A DNA stretch of 64,000 nucleotides, from the NCBI GenBank assembly GCA_965213575.1, contig CBDBZN010000006.1, positions 1 to 64,000 on the forward strand, in the 5' to 3' direction. Every line of letters begins with the position of its first letter. The first letter of the stretch is position 1. Both the position numbers and the translations under genes were made by a program. The notes beneath the pieces are model-generated. The model saw nothing but the letters and a program-made list of their open reading frames with translations. It did not search any database and was not told the DNA's origin. This DNA is from JAUHXS01 sp965213575 (lineage in GTDB: Bacteria > Bacteroidota > Bacteroidia > Chitinophagales > JAUHXS01). This document shows, one piece after another, positions 36,436-45,251 of this stretch.

Positions 36436-37680
36436 ATGTCGAATATTCATAGCTATATAAATAGACAGAACTCATTATTTATTTTTTGCTTTATAGTCAT
36501 TATTGGACTTTTTGGCCATCGAGCGCTCATTAGCATCGGTACAATCGGTATTGTCACATTAGCCGTTATTAATCCACAATTTAAAACTACTATTAAACGC
36601 TTTGTGCACAACCCTATAGCTTGGGCCTTAACAAGTATTTTTTTAATTTATCTGATAAGTGGCCTATATTCAGAAGATGTGGGGCTTTTCTTTACAAGGA
36701 TCAAAACTAAAGTACCCTTTATTTTACTTCCATTTTCTTTTTTAATTATACATAAATTTTCACCTAAGAAGTTTTATGCATTCCTGTATCTATTCATTAT
36801 ACTGGTTCTTATCTATTCTTCTGTAAGTATTATTTCATACTTACAAGCTATGCAAATGTTTAACAAAAGCTATTTATCGGCTGGCGTATTACCTACCCCA
36901 ATTAATCATATCCGCTTTAGTTTAATGGTAGCTTTTGCTATCCTATGCGGTTGGTATGTATACTTTCGGAAAGTACATATATGGCATCATGCAGAACGAA
37001 TTATAATATTAAGCATCACCATTTTTTTATTTATATACATTCATCTGTTAGCTGTTCGAAGTGGTTTGTTGGCTTTATATTTAGCTATGACGCTTCATTG
37101 CATTATGTACATCTTTAAGAGAAAAAAATATATTTCAGGCGCCGGATTATTAATCCTAATTGCAATACTTCCTTATTTATCCTATCAAATTATTCCGACG
37201 TTTAGGAATAAAATTGACTATAGTTTATATGACTTGCATTTATATCAAAGCAAAAAATTAGAAGGGTCATTATCAGATACCCGTAGATTGCGATCCATCG
37301 AAGGAGGTATAGCTATCGGCAAAAAAAACTTATTAGTAGGCTGTGGATTAGGCGATATTCAAGGGGAAATGAATAGCTTTTACAACCAAATATATCCTAA
37401 CACTCCTGTACAAGACCGGTTACTACCACATAATCAATTTGTGCATATATTTGCAACAACGGGAGTAATTGGGCTTTTTGTTTTTTGCTCAGCTTTGTGT
37501 GTATTATTTTTTCATCGTACAGCGTTTAATTGTTTTCTTTGTTTATCTATCAATGTAATTATCTTTAGTTCTCTGTTTACTGAAGCCACCTTTGAAGTCC
37601 AGTTTGGGGTAACCTTTTACATATTATGCTTACTTTTAGGCTTGAATCAGCAAGGATTTTATTCCGCTATAGATGGATAA
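36436..37680 (+). CDS. O-antigen ligase / Wzy-type polymerase family membrane protein
   Basis: 414 residues with about 11-12 membrane segments. A large periplasmic loop contains RLRSIEGGIAIGKKNLLVGCGLGDIQGEMN, and the Wzy_C signature PHNQFVHIFATTGVIGL follows near residue 331. WaaL-type ligases attach O-antigen to lipid A-core, and Wzy polymerases or pilin O-glycosyltransferases share the fold, so the exact role is open. It overlaps the next gene, a GT2 enzyme, by 8 bp, and a broken GT-C fragment follows, giving a small envelope-glycan operon. Confidence 0.82.
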   Translation: MSNIHSYINRQNSLFIFCFIVIIGLFGHRALISIGTIGIVTLAVINPQFKTTIKRFVHNPIAWALTSIFLIYLISGLYSEDVGLFFTRIKTKVPFILLPFSFLIIHKFSPKKFYAFLYLFIILVLIYSSVSIISYLQAMQMFNKSYLSAGVLPTPINHIRFSLMVAFAILCGWYVYFRKVHIWHHAERIIILSITIFLFIYIHLLAVRSGLLALYLAMTLHCIMYIFKRKKYISGAGLLILIAILPYLSYQIIPTFRNKIDYSLYDLHLYQSKKLEGSLSDTRRLRSIEGGIAIGKKNLLVGCGLGDIQGEMNSFYNQIYPNTPVQDRLLPHNQFVHIFATTGVIGLFVFCSALCVLFFHRTAFNCFLCLSINVIIFSSLFTEATFEVQFGVTFYILCLLLGLNQQGFYSAIDG

Positions 37681-38431
37681 TTTATCAATAGTCATCATCA
37701 CATTAAATGAAGAGAAAAATATAGGCCGCTGTTTGGCATCTATTAAAGATCTGTCTGATGATATTATTATAGTTGATAGTTTTAGCACCGACCGTACCAA
37801 AGCTATAGCAGAGCAATTTGAAAACGTACAATTTATTCAAAAAGAATGGCTTGGCTATGGCGCTACTAAAAACTTCGGCAACAGTTTAGCTAAAAACAAA
37901 TGGATTTTATCGCTTGATGCAGATGAAGAGATATCTACGCCTTTAGCCAATAAAATTGAAGCTTTCATCAGTAAGGGTAATGCTGATGCTTATCGTTTTT
38001 CTCGCTTAGTAAACTACTGTGGAAAATGGATCAAACACGGCAGCTGGTTTCCGGACCATCACATTCGATTGTTTAAAAAACATATTGCTAGGTGGGATAA
38101 TCAAGAAGTACATGAGCAATTGGTATTGAAAAAAGGTGCTAAAATACATACTTTAAAGAAAGTATATCTGCATCACTATACACATGATACCTTTGAGAGC
38201 CATCTTCAAACCGTTAATAAATACAGCACACTATCTGCTCTGAAAATGTTTCGATTAGGGAAGAAAGTTAATTTTATTAAATGCTACCTCGCTCCAACGC
38301 ATAAGTTTATAGTAGGTTATATTATTAGAGGAGGCTTTTTAGATGGTTTTGAAGGATATATGATCGCTAAAACTACTGCGTATGAGAGTTTTATAAAATA
38401 TGCGAAACTGAGGCAACTCAACAAAAAATGA
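37673..38431 (+). CDS. Glycosyltransferase family 2, WaaE/KdtX-like
   Basis: 252 residues. GT-A fold with LSIVIITLNEEKNIGRCLASI at the start, VDSFSTDRT near 34, DXD-type LDADEEIS at 81-88, and the WaaE/KdtX-type stretch HIRLFKKHIARWDNQEVHEQL followed by YLHHYTHDTFESHL. Related enzymes add glucose or another hexose to lipooligosaccharide core; the substrate here is inferred only from family resemblance. Overlaps its upstream neighbour by 8 bp and shares an ATGA stop/start with the broken GT-C gene behind it. Confidence 0.88.
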   Translation: MDNLSIVIITLNEEKNIGRCLASIKDLSDDIIIVDSFSTDRTKAIAEQFENVQFIQKEWLGYGATKNFGNSLAKNKWILSLDADEEISTPLANKIEAFISKGNADAYRFSRLVNYCGKWIKHGSWFPDHHIRLFKKHIARWDNQEVHEQLVLKKGAKIHTLKKVYLHHYTHDTFESHLQTVNKYSTLSALKMFRLGKKVNFIKCYLAPTHKFIVGYIIRGGFLDGFEGYMIAKTTAYESFIKYAKLRQLNKK

Positions 38432-38565
38432 GTATATTTTTTTTTAAAAAATTAGTACTTCCGCAATATTATTGGCCGGTTTTGTTACTGTTTATCATCT
38501 CGTTCATTGGATTAAAATTTACACATTTAACCGATCCTTATTTTTGGGATGAACTAGAGGACTAA
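38428..38565 (+). pseudogene. 45-codon remnant of a GT-C (PMT/ArnT-like) glycosyltransferase
   Basis: An ATG overlaps the preceding GT2 stop (ATGA), and the frame reads one membrane segment (LLLFIISFIGLKF) followed by DPYFWDELED and then two stops. PYFWDE is what follows the first membrane helix in family-39-like integral membrane glycosyltransferases, where the acidic pair is catalytic. Those proteins are 400-600 residues, so only the beginning is left. No continuation is visible in any frame before the opposite-strand gene at 38599, pointing to a deletion. Confidence 0.6.
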
Positions 38566-38598
38566 TAGAGAAGAGGAGGAGGGAGATCTTAGATAATG

Positions 38599-39051
38599 TT
38601 ATTTTAATGTATTTCCACCTGATTTACTTCCGTTAATCCGTATCGTTTTTTCAGCTGTTACTTTATTAGTGATGGGAGAAAGATCAAAAGTCAATTCGTC
38701 TAAAACCATTTTCTTACAGTAATCATTTTTGGTGTTATGAACTAAGTTAAAATCAATAATACTATCTGACTGTTTGTTTTTTAGTATTTGTAAATCAAAG
38801 TCATGTTCTTTGCAGCCACCACCATATTGGACATTAATTTTAATTAAATCATTTTCTTCAACAGTAAAATCTACTACTCGAAAAGTATGCTGCTCGTTTG
38901 TAAACTCATCTACTAATAAAACCTTTTCATACTTTATAGGAGGATTACTGGAAGAGCTTTTATCATCCACCTTCCCCATGTCCTTGGAAGATTTGCAGCC
39001 AAAAGACAGCAGGATTATTACAAAAAATAGTGTCTTGAAACATATTTTCAT
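38599..39051 (-). CDS. Hypothetical lipoprotein
   Basis: 150 residues. The lipoprotein signal ends LLSFGC with Cys19 lipidated. The mature part is a compact beta-rich domain with a paired motif, NVQYGGGCKEHDFDLQ and CKKMVLDELTFDLSPI, a combination seen in uncharacterised Bacteroidota lipoproteins. No enzymatic motif is visible. The ATG follows immediately after the stop codon of the trypsin-like protease gene, so the two are cotranscribed; a role linked to the protease, for example as inhibitor or partner, is only a guess. Confidence 0.75.
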   Translation of the reverse strand: MKICFKTLFFVIILLSFGCKSSKDMGKVDDKSSSSNPPIKYEKVLLVDEFTNEQHTFRVVDFTVEENDLIKINVQYGGGCKEHDFDLQILKNKQSDSIIDFNLVHNTKNDYCKKMVLDELTFDLSPITNKVTAEKTIRINGSKSGGNTLK

Positions 39052-40110
39052 TTAATTAACTATTTTAATAGTATTCAAAATACCTTCAGCAGAAGTAATC
39101 GTAGCTAATTTAAAACCATTTGGGAGATTACTTATGTTAACTTTTCCCTTAATATTATTTAATGATTGAGAATAAACTACCTGACCATGCAAGTTAAAAA
39201 TAGTTAAATTAAATTTTGGAGTAGATATAATATCCAGGATTAAATAATTGATTTCACCATCTATCGAATTATAGCTGAGATTAGCTTTTTGCATGTTCAC
39301 ATGCTGTCTTCCAACGGTCGTGATATCTATATAGTTTTTTATCCAATCAATATATTTACTAACTCTTGCATATACTCCCGGATAATCTGGATCACCACAT
39401 CCATTACCCCAGCTTGTAATACCGGCTAAAACCCAAGTTCCATCTTCATCAGCTATTAAAGGCCCGCCACTGTCACCTCCACAGGCATCTTCCCCCCCAG
39501 TGTCCACACCTGCACATAACATTTCCGGAAATATTTTACCATCATAACTAAGTGCATTATCACAGATAGAATTAGTAACAAATCGTACATCTACTTCTTG
39601 TAAAGTATCTGCAAAATTAAAGCCAATTGTATCTACAACGCCCCATCCTAATGTTTTACAAGCTCTTCCATGTGCACTAATAAGTGTATCCTCAGGTTGT
39701 GGCAAGCTGATTACTGGATGAATGATCGGCTCTTTTAGCTTTAATAAGCAAATATCATTTATAAATAAGCTATCATTATATAGGGGGTGCATAATAATAG
39801 TATCAATCCCGACTCTTATAAGTGTAGAGTCAGGCTGAGTTAAAACCCATCCGTTTAGAAACACATCAACGAAACTTGTATCTTCTCCAGCCATGCAATG
39901 AGCTGCTGTCAATACCCATTGGGGATGAATTAACATTGCTCCACAAAATTGCCCTTGATAGATATTAAGATCTTTATAGGCAAGACCGACCATCCAAGGG
40001 TAGGCATCTTTTTCAGCTGCATTCCCTCCAATAATTTGAGTATCTGCATCAGCAGAACAGAAGCATGTTATTAATAAAGTAGAGAAAACTAGTTTTTTAA
40101 AAATTTGCAT
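39052..40110 (-). CDS. Secreted trypsin-like serine protease (S1) with type IX sorting domain
   Basis: 352 residues, signal peptide about 1-20. The chymotrypsin fold has activation site IIGGN (26-30), His71 in LTAAHC, Asp119 in NDICLLKL and Ser214 in GGDSGGPL. An aspartate six residues before the serine (DACGGDS) predicts cleavage after Lys/Arg. Four or more cysteines are placed for disulfides. The C-terminus (about 285-352; FNLTIFNLHGQVVYS ... NLPNGFKLATI) is a type A sorting domain, so it should leave by the type IX system. The IIGG site implies zymogen activation. Confidence 0.92.
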   Translation of the reverse strand: MQIFKKLVFSTLLITCFCSADADTQIIGGNAAEKDAYPWMVGLAYKDLNIYQGQFCGAMLIHPQWVLTAAHCMAGEDTSFVDVFLNGWVLTQPDSTLIRVGIDTIIMHPLYNDSLFINDICLLKLKEPIIHPVISLPQPEDTLISAHGRACKTLGWGVVDTIGFNFADTLQEVDVRFVTNSICDNALSYDGKIFPEMLCAGVDTGGEDACGGDSGGPLIADEDGTWVLAGITSWGNGCGDPDYPGVYARVSKYIDWIKNYIDITTVGRQHVNMQKANLSYNSIDGEINYLILDIISTPKFNLTIFNLHGQVVYSQSLNNIKGKVNISNLPNGFKLATITSAEGILNTIKIVN

Positions 40111-40170
40111 GAGATAAATTTAAGGCTAATAATTATATGACGTTTTAAAATCTAAAATTGTTACAATAAA

Positions 40171-40210
40171 TTTCCCCTCAGCGTTTCTCGCAAAGAACGC
40201 TGAGGGGAAA
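40171..40210. repeat. REP-like perfect palindrome (15-bp arms)
   Basis: TTTCCCCTCAGCGTT (40171-40185) pairs perfectly with 40196-40210 around a 10-base loop TCTCGCAAAG. It shares its outer stem (TTCCCCTCAG) with the palindrome at 63465-63508, while inner stem bases differ in a compensating way. Located 7 bp after the stop of the minus-strand gene at 40217, so it may also terminate that transcript. Confidence 0.7.
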
Positions 40211-40216
40211 TACTAA

Positions 40217-41890
40217 CTACCGAATCAACAACCGATGAGAGGTTGGTTCTTGATTTTTGTATTCAATATAAATATTGTAAAGTCCCGGTGTTTGCTTGCC
40301 TAATGATATATTCAAGGTATTGCTCCCTTCATTCATCACTTTGTCCTCTACAAGGTTCTTCACCAACCTGCCTTCAATATCAATCAGCTTTACGTTGACG
40401 ATCTCTTGTTCTTCTAGTTGAACATCAAGTCGGAGGTTTCCGTCATGATAGGGGTTAGGTGAAATAACTACATTATCATTAGATTGGTTAGTTGCAACCC
40501 TATAATCCGCAGCCTTGAAGGTAGTGTCTGCAATTGTATCTATTAAAGACTCAGGTTTTTCTCCTGTAATGAAATACTTTAAATATTCTGAGCCTCTGGA
40601 TTTAATATTATTATCACAGAGATAGTCTAAAACAGGCTGCATAAGACGATCATTACCTAGAATAATTTGTTCAAGAGTCCCTTCTTCACAATACATTGCT
40701 TCGCTAGAAACATGGTATTCAATTTCATAATCTTTAGCATCCATTTCTACTAGTCCTGCTTTTTTCATAGACTGCGTACTGATAAGGTGCTTATCAAAAG
40801 AAACTTGCATTTTATCTTTATTTAAATTAAAACTTTTAATATATCTTTTAATTTTCTTCCAAGAGGTAGCTCCGATTATAATCGTATCAGTGGATAGGAT
40901 AGGAAATACTTTACGATCTATTTCAAACTCACTCAACTTTTTAGTTACCTCTATCACACCTCCTTCACCGGGCGTAAACCTCGCTTTAAAAGTAATATCG
41001 AAAATATAAGAAACATATTCCCCACTTGCAATTCCCTTTTGATATGGTAGGATTTTTAGAAACTCTAAACTCGGCTTAAACCAAAAAACCAAATCATTCG
41101 GATAAGATAAATTTTTATTACCGCCGACTTTAATAGGTACCAAACCTTTGATGACTTTTTGAAAAGCAATCGGATCGTTATCATTTGAAGATACTTCATA
41201 ATTTAAAATTTGCTTTCCTGATTTATCCGTCACAAACATCGGGTAATAGTCTCGCTTTGAACTTGTAGAAGCATTCGCAGAAAACTGAGCGCCATATTGT
41301 CCCCCGTTTATGAAGAATTTTAAATTGCCTAAGCCATCTATATCTTCATTATAGGAAATACCTTCATCAGTAACTTCTATTCCTATCTTTTTCAATTCTT
41401 TGTCACTCAACTCTATCAATTCTATATTACCATGAGTTTTTTCAGCCGGTTGATTAGAATTTTTTATAGACTTACTAGCTTTCTTCTCATTCTTAACTTC
41501 TTTCTCATTAACTGGTGGATTGGTTCGTTTCTCAAGGGCAAACCAATCTAATAAGGTAACTTTTTTATTAAGGGTATTTGTTATGCCTAGGTCTACCTCT
41601 TTTAATTGAACCGGAGAAGTATTGATATTTATCTGTTCTTCCATTCTTTGCGTTTGATTAGGGGATTCTGAATTCCATAAAAGCACGCCTGCTGTAATTA
41701 ATCCTAGTGTAGTAATCATGATTATTATTTTTTTATTTGTTAAAAAATCATAGATCGATGAATCAGGCCTACGCTTTACGGTAGGATTATTTATTAATTG
41801 ATTAATCTCATCAATGGCTATTGGTGACTTCAACTCTTTTGCAGCGTCGAAATATTTTTGAATATCGTCATGTTGGTTTTTCTTAGACAT
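40217..41890 (-). CDS. Single-pass membrane protein with C-terminal type IX sorting domain; probable sigma-factor partner
   Basis: 557 residues. The first about 50 residues are cytoplasmic in character (DDIQKYFDAAKELKSPIAIDEINQLI), then one membrane segment (about 54-72), then a large extracytoplasmic region with a basic, beta-rich middle, and an end (about 470-557; ISPNPYHDGNLRL ... KQTPGLYNIYIEY) with the features of a type A sorting domain. It starts 10 bp after the ECF sigma stop, the position of an anti-sigma factor. No known anti-sigma domain is evident. A sorting domain on an inner-membrane protein is unexpected. Confidence 0.7.
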   Translation of the reverse strand: MSKKNQHDDIQKYFDAAKELKSPIAIDEINQLINNPTVKRRPDSSIYDFLTNKKIIIMITTLGLITAGVLLWNSESPNQTQRMEEQININTSPVQLKEVDLGITNTLNKKVTLLDWFALEKRTNPPVNEKEVKNEKKASKSIKNSNQPAEKTHGNIELIELSDKELKKIGIEVTDEGISYNEDIDGLGNLKFFINGGQYGAQFSANASTSSKRDYYPMFVTDKSGKQILNYEVSSNDNDPIAFQKVIKGLVPIKVGGNKNLSYPNDLVFWFKPSLEFLKILPYQKGIASGEYVSYIFDITFKARFTPGEGGVIEVTKKLSEFEIDRKVFPILSTDTIIIGATSWKKIKRYIKSFNLNKDKMQVSFDKHLISTQSMKKAGLVEMDAKDYEIEYHVSSEAMYCEEGTLEQIILGNDRLMQPVLDYLCDNNIKSRGSEYLKYFITGEKPESLIDTIADTTFKAADYRVATNQSNDNVVISPNPYHDGNLRLDVQLEEQEIVNVKLIDIEGRLVKNLVEDKVMNEGSNTLNISLGKQTPGLYNIYIEYKNQEPTSHRLLIR

Positions 41891-41900
41891 GATGTATATT

Positions 41901-42449
41901 TTAAGCGGTTAAATTTCTTTTTATGGATGTGGACTTACCTTCATTAGGGTCAAACACTACATCTCTTATTAGTTTGGCAAGTTTTTCTCGTCCTCTGGTT
42001 ACTCTAGATTTGATCGCCGAGAGCGTCCCTCCTTCTATTTCTTGAATTTCCTTCAGCGAGAAGCCGGATATTTCAAATAAGATCAGTGCATTTTTATATT
42101 TATCGGGAAGCTTACCAAGTGCTTCATATAATATCTGAATGTCCATCGCCACTTCCGGATTTATAGCAGGATCTTTTACCTCCATAGCATGGTCGTGATC
42201 GTATGTTCCCCAAAATTTATTGGTTCGGTATTTTCTTTTAATTAATCTACTCGCGACACCAAATAAATAATAGATGAATGCCTTTTTGTTTTTAATTTTT
42301 TCAAAACCTTCATATGCTACCAGTACCGTTTCGCTCACAAGATCTTTAGCATCTTCCTCATTATGTGTTCTTACTTGACAAAATCGAGCAAACCGCTCGT
42401 GTACCGGCTCATACAAAGTCATAAATGCTGATTGTTTATTTTTTTCCAA
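41901..42449 (-). CDS. RNA polymerase ECF sigma factor
   Basis: 182 residues. Region 2 is recognised in EEDAKDLVSETVLVAYEGFEKIKNKKAFIYYLFGVASRLIKRKYR, region 4 in LGKLPDKYKNALILFEISGFSLKEIQEIEGGTLSAIKSRVTRGREKLAKLI. It is a second, unrelated ECF factor in the window (compare 35692-36264). The following gene encodes a single-pass membrane protein with a sorting domain and is probably its regulator. Divergent from the gene at 42671, with a 221-bp gap that should hold both promoters. Confidence 0.9.
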   Translation of the reverse strand: MEKNKQSAFMTLYEPVHERFARFCQVRTHNEEDAKDLVSETVLVAYEGFEKIKNKKAFIYYLFGVASRLIKRKYRTNKFWGTYDHDHAMEVKDPAINPEVAMDIQILYEALGKLPDKYKNALILFEISGFSLKEIQEIEGGTLSAIKSRVTRGREKLAKLIRDVVFDPNEGKSTSIKRNLTA

Positions 42450-42670
42450 ATCGCTTTTTTAAAGTGTTGGTATAAGTAAGTGCCACTAAGGTGCAAAAAA
42501 GTTGCAGGATAAGTTAAAAAAGTTTTTAGTTATAGCTGAATAGCAGGTAGACTATAGATTATTGCAATAAAAAATATCATTATGTGTTAGCTATATTTAA
42601 CACTCCTTAACAGTAATTAACATATTGTTACTATGGCTAATTATATCTTTATAATCTAAATATTGAGCAT

Positions 42671-43519
42671 ATGAAGAATGTGATAAGTGTCTTTTTAATT
42701 ATAATAAGTATGGTACTTGTAATTGTCACTGTAAAAGCACAAACAATCCAAGGCAAAGTCATTGAAAACAAAAGCTATGCTCCTATAGCTTTTGTCAATA
42801 TTGGAATTCCCGATAAGGGAATCGGCACGGTATCAGATATTGATGGCAGTTTTAAGTTAGACTTAACTAATCTGACAGAAGATCAATTAATTCTTTTTTC
42901 TATTATTGGATACGAAAAAACACAAATGCGTATAAGTGAATTAAATGAATATTTAATGGATAGTATACTAGTTATCAAGCTGAAAGAAAAGTCATTCCAG
43001 TTAGATGAAGTAGTAATTAATCCTAAAAAATGGAAACATAAAATTATAGGAAACGAAACAACTACTCAAAGAATTTCTTTTAGTTTCTTGAATAATAATT
43101 TGGGTAATGAATTTGGAACAAAAATGAAGATCAGAAAAAATAAAGATACTTATCTGGAGGAGTTTAACTTTTCAATAGCATATAATAAATGTGATAGCCT
43201 TTATTTTAGATTAAACATATATGATATAGAGGATGGATACCCTAATAACAATTTGCTAAAACAAAACATAATCATTAAAACAAATATTAAAAACGGTGTG
43301 GTTTCGGTGGATTTATCTCCATATCAAATTTATGTGCAAGATGATATCATAGTGTCACTTGAATGGTTAAGAGATTTATGCTCAAATGCTAATAGTGAAT
43401 TAGGATTTTCTGCTTCTCTTTTTGGAAATGCCTATGATAGGTCAAGAAGTTTCGAAGGGTGGGGTAAAATTTCTGTAGCTACCCCCGGAATGTGGATGAA
43501 AGTGAGATATGAGCAATAA
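42671..43519 (+). CDS. Carboxypeptidase-regulatory-like domain protein, secreted
   Basis: 282 residues with a signal peptide (about 1-24, ending VKAQ). The first mature domain (about 25-110; IQGKVIENKSYAPIAFVNIGIPDKGIGTVSDIDGSFKLDL) is the CarboxypepD_reg-like beta-sandwich that also begins SusC/TonB-dependent proteins. The rest (about 110-282) has no recognised family; it holds aromatic and glycine-rich strands and could be a second sandwich. No barrel or TonB box is evident, so this is not a transporter. A near-consensus TATCTTTA element lies about 20 bp upstream. Confidence 0.78.
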   Translation: MKNVISVFLIIISMVLVIVTVKAQTIQGKVIENKSYAPIAFVNIGIPDKGIGTVSDIDGSFKLDLTNLTEDQLILFSIIGYEKTQMRISELNEYLMDSILVIKLKEKSFQLDEVVINPKKWKHKIIGNETTTQRISFSFLNNNLGNEFGTKMKIRKNKDTYLEEFNFSIAYNKCDSLYFRLNIYDIEDGYPNNNLLKQNIIIKTNIKNGVVSVDLSPYQIYVQDDIIVSLEWLRDLCSNANSELGFSASLFGNAYDRSRSFEGWGKISVATPGMWMKVRYEQ

Positions 43520-43719
43520 ACCCATTCAATAGCCATAAACTCCACTAAAGTTATTATCGCTAGGGAGTAAAAGTTAAAAAGTAAGATGAAAAAAGTTCAT
43601 GAGAATGGTTAATTGACTATAGCTCATATCGTGAAAAAAGCACCACTACAAATTTTCATTCATTTCTAAGAAAACTCCTAACTTTAAACAATCTAACCTT
43701 AAACTTTAAACTAAACAAT

Positions 43720-44235
43720 ATGGCCCTGATAAAAACCGTCAGAAATCATACTCCTAAAATGGGGAAAGATTGCTTTTTAGCAGATAATGCAACACTTATT
43801 GGCGAAGTTACTACGGGTGATGAATGTAGCGTCTGGTTTAGTGCAGTAGTGAGAGGAGATGTAAATTCCATAACTATGGGCAACAAAGTAAACATACAAG
43901 ATGGCGCAGTTATTCATTGCACTTATAAAAAAACTAAAACTATAATAGGCAATAATGTGTCTATTGGCCATAATGCCATCGTGCATGGTTGCACACTAGA
44001 AGATAATGTATTGGTGGGTATGGGAGCCATTGTGATGGACCATGCCGTAGTTAAAGAAAATACTATTATTGCAGCCGGGGCAGTGGTGCTGCAAAATACT
44101 GTGGTAGAAGCTAATTGTATCTACGCCGGCGTACCGGCTAAAAAAGTGAAGGAGTTAAAAAATAGCGAGTTCAATGACTTGAATAAGCGAACTGCTAATC
44201 AATATGTAATGTATGCAGGATGGTTTAAAGAGTAA
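43720..44235 (+). CDS. Gamma carbonic anhydrase-like hexapeptide-repeat protein
   Basis: 171 residues with a left-handed beta-helix of hexapeptide repeats (ATLIGEVTTGDECSVWFSAVVRGDVNSITMGNKVNIQDGAVIH and later IGHNAIVHGCTLEDNVLVGMGAIV). His66, His84 and His89 are at the three metal-ligand positions of gamma carbonic anhydrases; the family includes YrdA and PaaY, whose activities vary. A helical C-terminal tail is present. Monocistronic, with a 199-bp gap upstream lacking features. Confidence 0.9.
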   Translation: MALIKTVRNHTPKMGKDCFLADNATLIGEVTTGDECSVWFSAVVRGDVNSITMGNKVNIQDGAVIHCTYKKTKTIIGNNVSIGHNAIVHGCTLEDNVLVGMGAIVMDHAVVKENTIIAAGAVVLQNTVVEANCIYAGVPAKKVKELKNSEFNDLNKRTANQYVMYAGWFKE

Positions 44236-44337
44236 ATCTTTTCTGTACGAAATCTTGTAATCCTATTATATTATTTAATAAAACAATAGAAATACAAAAT
44301 TGGCTGAATTATTGTATTAATTGAAATAGCCTTAATT

Positions 44338-44367
44338 TTTGAATTTGGCTTATTATTAATGTCTTTG
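44338..44367 (+). promoter_or_regulatory. Predicted promoter of the SemiSWEET gene
   Basis: TTTG (44338-44341) and TGTCTTTG (44360-44367), 18 bp apart, approximate the Bacteroidota -33/-7 pair TTTG and TAnnTTTG. The ATG at 44376 follows 8 bp later, giving a nearly leaderless transcript. Confidence 0.45.
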
Positions 44368-44375
44368 ATAAGTTT

Positions 44376-44636
44376 ATGGAAATGGAAGTAATTGACATCA
44401 TTGGTATTGTGGCTGGTACTTGCACTACTATAGCAGCTACTCCTCAGCTAATAAAAATCTACAAAACCAAAGATGTAGCAGATTTATCTACTGGGATGTT
44501 TAGTGTACTAGTACTGGGATTGCTACTTTGGACAATATATGGAATTATGAAACCTGACTGGCCTATAATCGTAACTAACTTCATAGCATGTGTATTAAAT
44601 GCTATTATTCTTTTTAATATATTAAAATTTCGGTAA
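44376..44636 (+). CDS. SemiSWEET sugar transporter
   Basis: 86 residues with three membrane helices. SemiSWEETs form homodimers that move small sugars by alternating access. The PQ motif lies in AATPQLIKIYKTKDVADLSTGMF, and the third helix ends in NAIILFNILKFR. Length and helix layout match bacterial SemiSWEETs. Which sugar it carries is not predictable. A small membrane-protein gene follows on the same strand after about 45 bp. Confidence 0.92.
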   Translation: MEMEVIDIIGIVAGTCTTIAATPQLIKIYKTKDVADLSTGMFSVLVLGLLLWTIYGIMKPDWPIIVTNFIACVLNAIILFNILKFR

Positions 44637-44682
44637 TAGTTCTGGCATTATAGTTGTAAGATGTATCAATAACCTAATTCTC

Positions 44683-45135
44683 ATGAATTATAGTCTGATA
44701 CTTTTTGAAGGATTTATTGCTACCTCTTTGATGACAAGCTTTAGCTACTTTGCTTCTAAAATCACTGCTCATCAGTTCAGAGAACCCAAATTATTAAATG
44801 TAGTATTTTCAAATTCAAAAATATTTCCTGCACGCATAGCTAAAAATCATGTCTTAGGTTGGATCATTCACTATTTAGTTGGCTACCTATTTGTGATGCT
44901 ATTTGAAATGATATGGGCGTATACATATATTCCTAAAAATATCATCTGGAGTTTAATCTTGGGACTTTGTGCGGGTCTGATCGGGGTTTTAATTTGGATG
45001 CTTGTTTTAGCGTTTCACAATAATCCTCCTCAATTGGCCAGAAATAAATTTTATATTCAACTCGTTATAGCACATATCATTTTTGGATTGGGAGTTATTT
45101 TATCATTCTATCTTATCCAAATAATTAAAATTTGA
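44683..45135 (+). CDS. Hypothetical four-helix membrane protein
   Basis: 150 residues with four clear hydrophobic helices (about 5-25, 60-85, 93-112 and 125-147). No family that I recognise. HQFREPKLLNVVFS near residue 31 and HNNPPQLARNKF near 110 are the soluble loops. It follows the SemiSWEET gene on the same strand, and converges on the Ig-like lipoprotein gene. Confidence 0.7.
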   Translation: MNYSLILFEGFIATSLMTSFSYFASKITAHQFREPKLLNVVFSNSKIFPARIAKNHVLGWIIHYLVGYLFVMLFEMIWAYTYIPKNIIWSLILGLCAGLIGVLIWMLVLAFHNNPPQLARNKFYIQLVIAHIIFGLGVILSFYLIQIIKI

Positions 45136-45251
45136 AGCTTGCTTTAAATAAGGTTTAAATTAACGTAGTACAGATTTAAATAATTTTGAATGGTATATCA
45201 TTCCCTGATGCTAGATGTTTAATTCTGGTCAAAATATGCAAGCTTAATATT

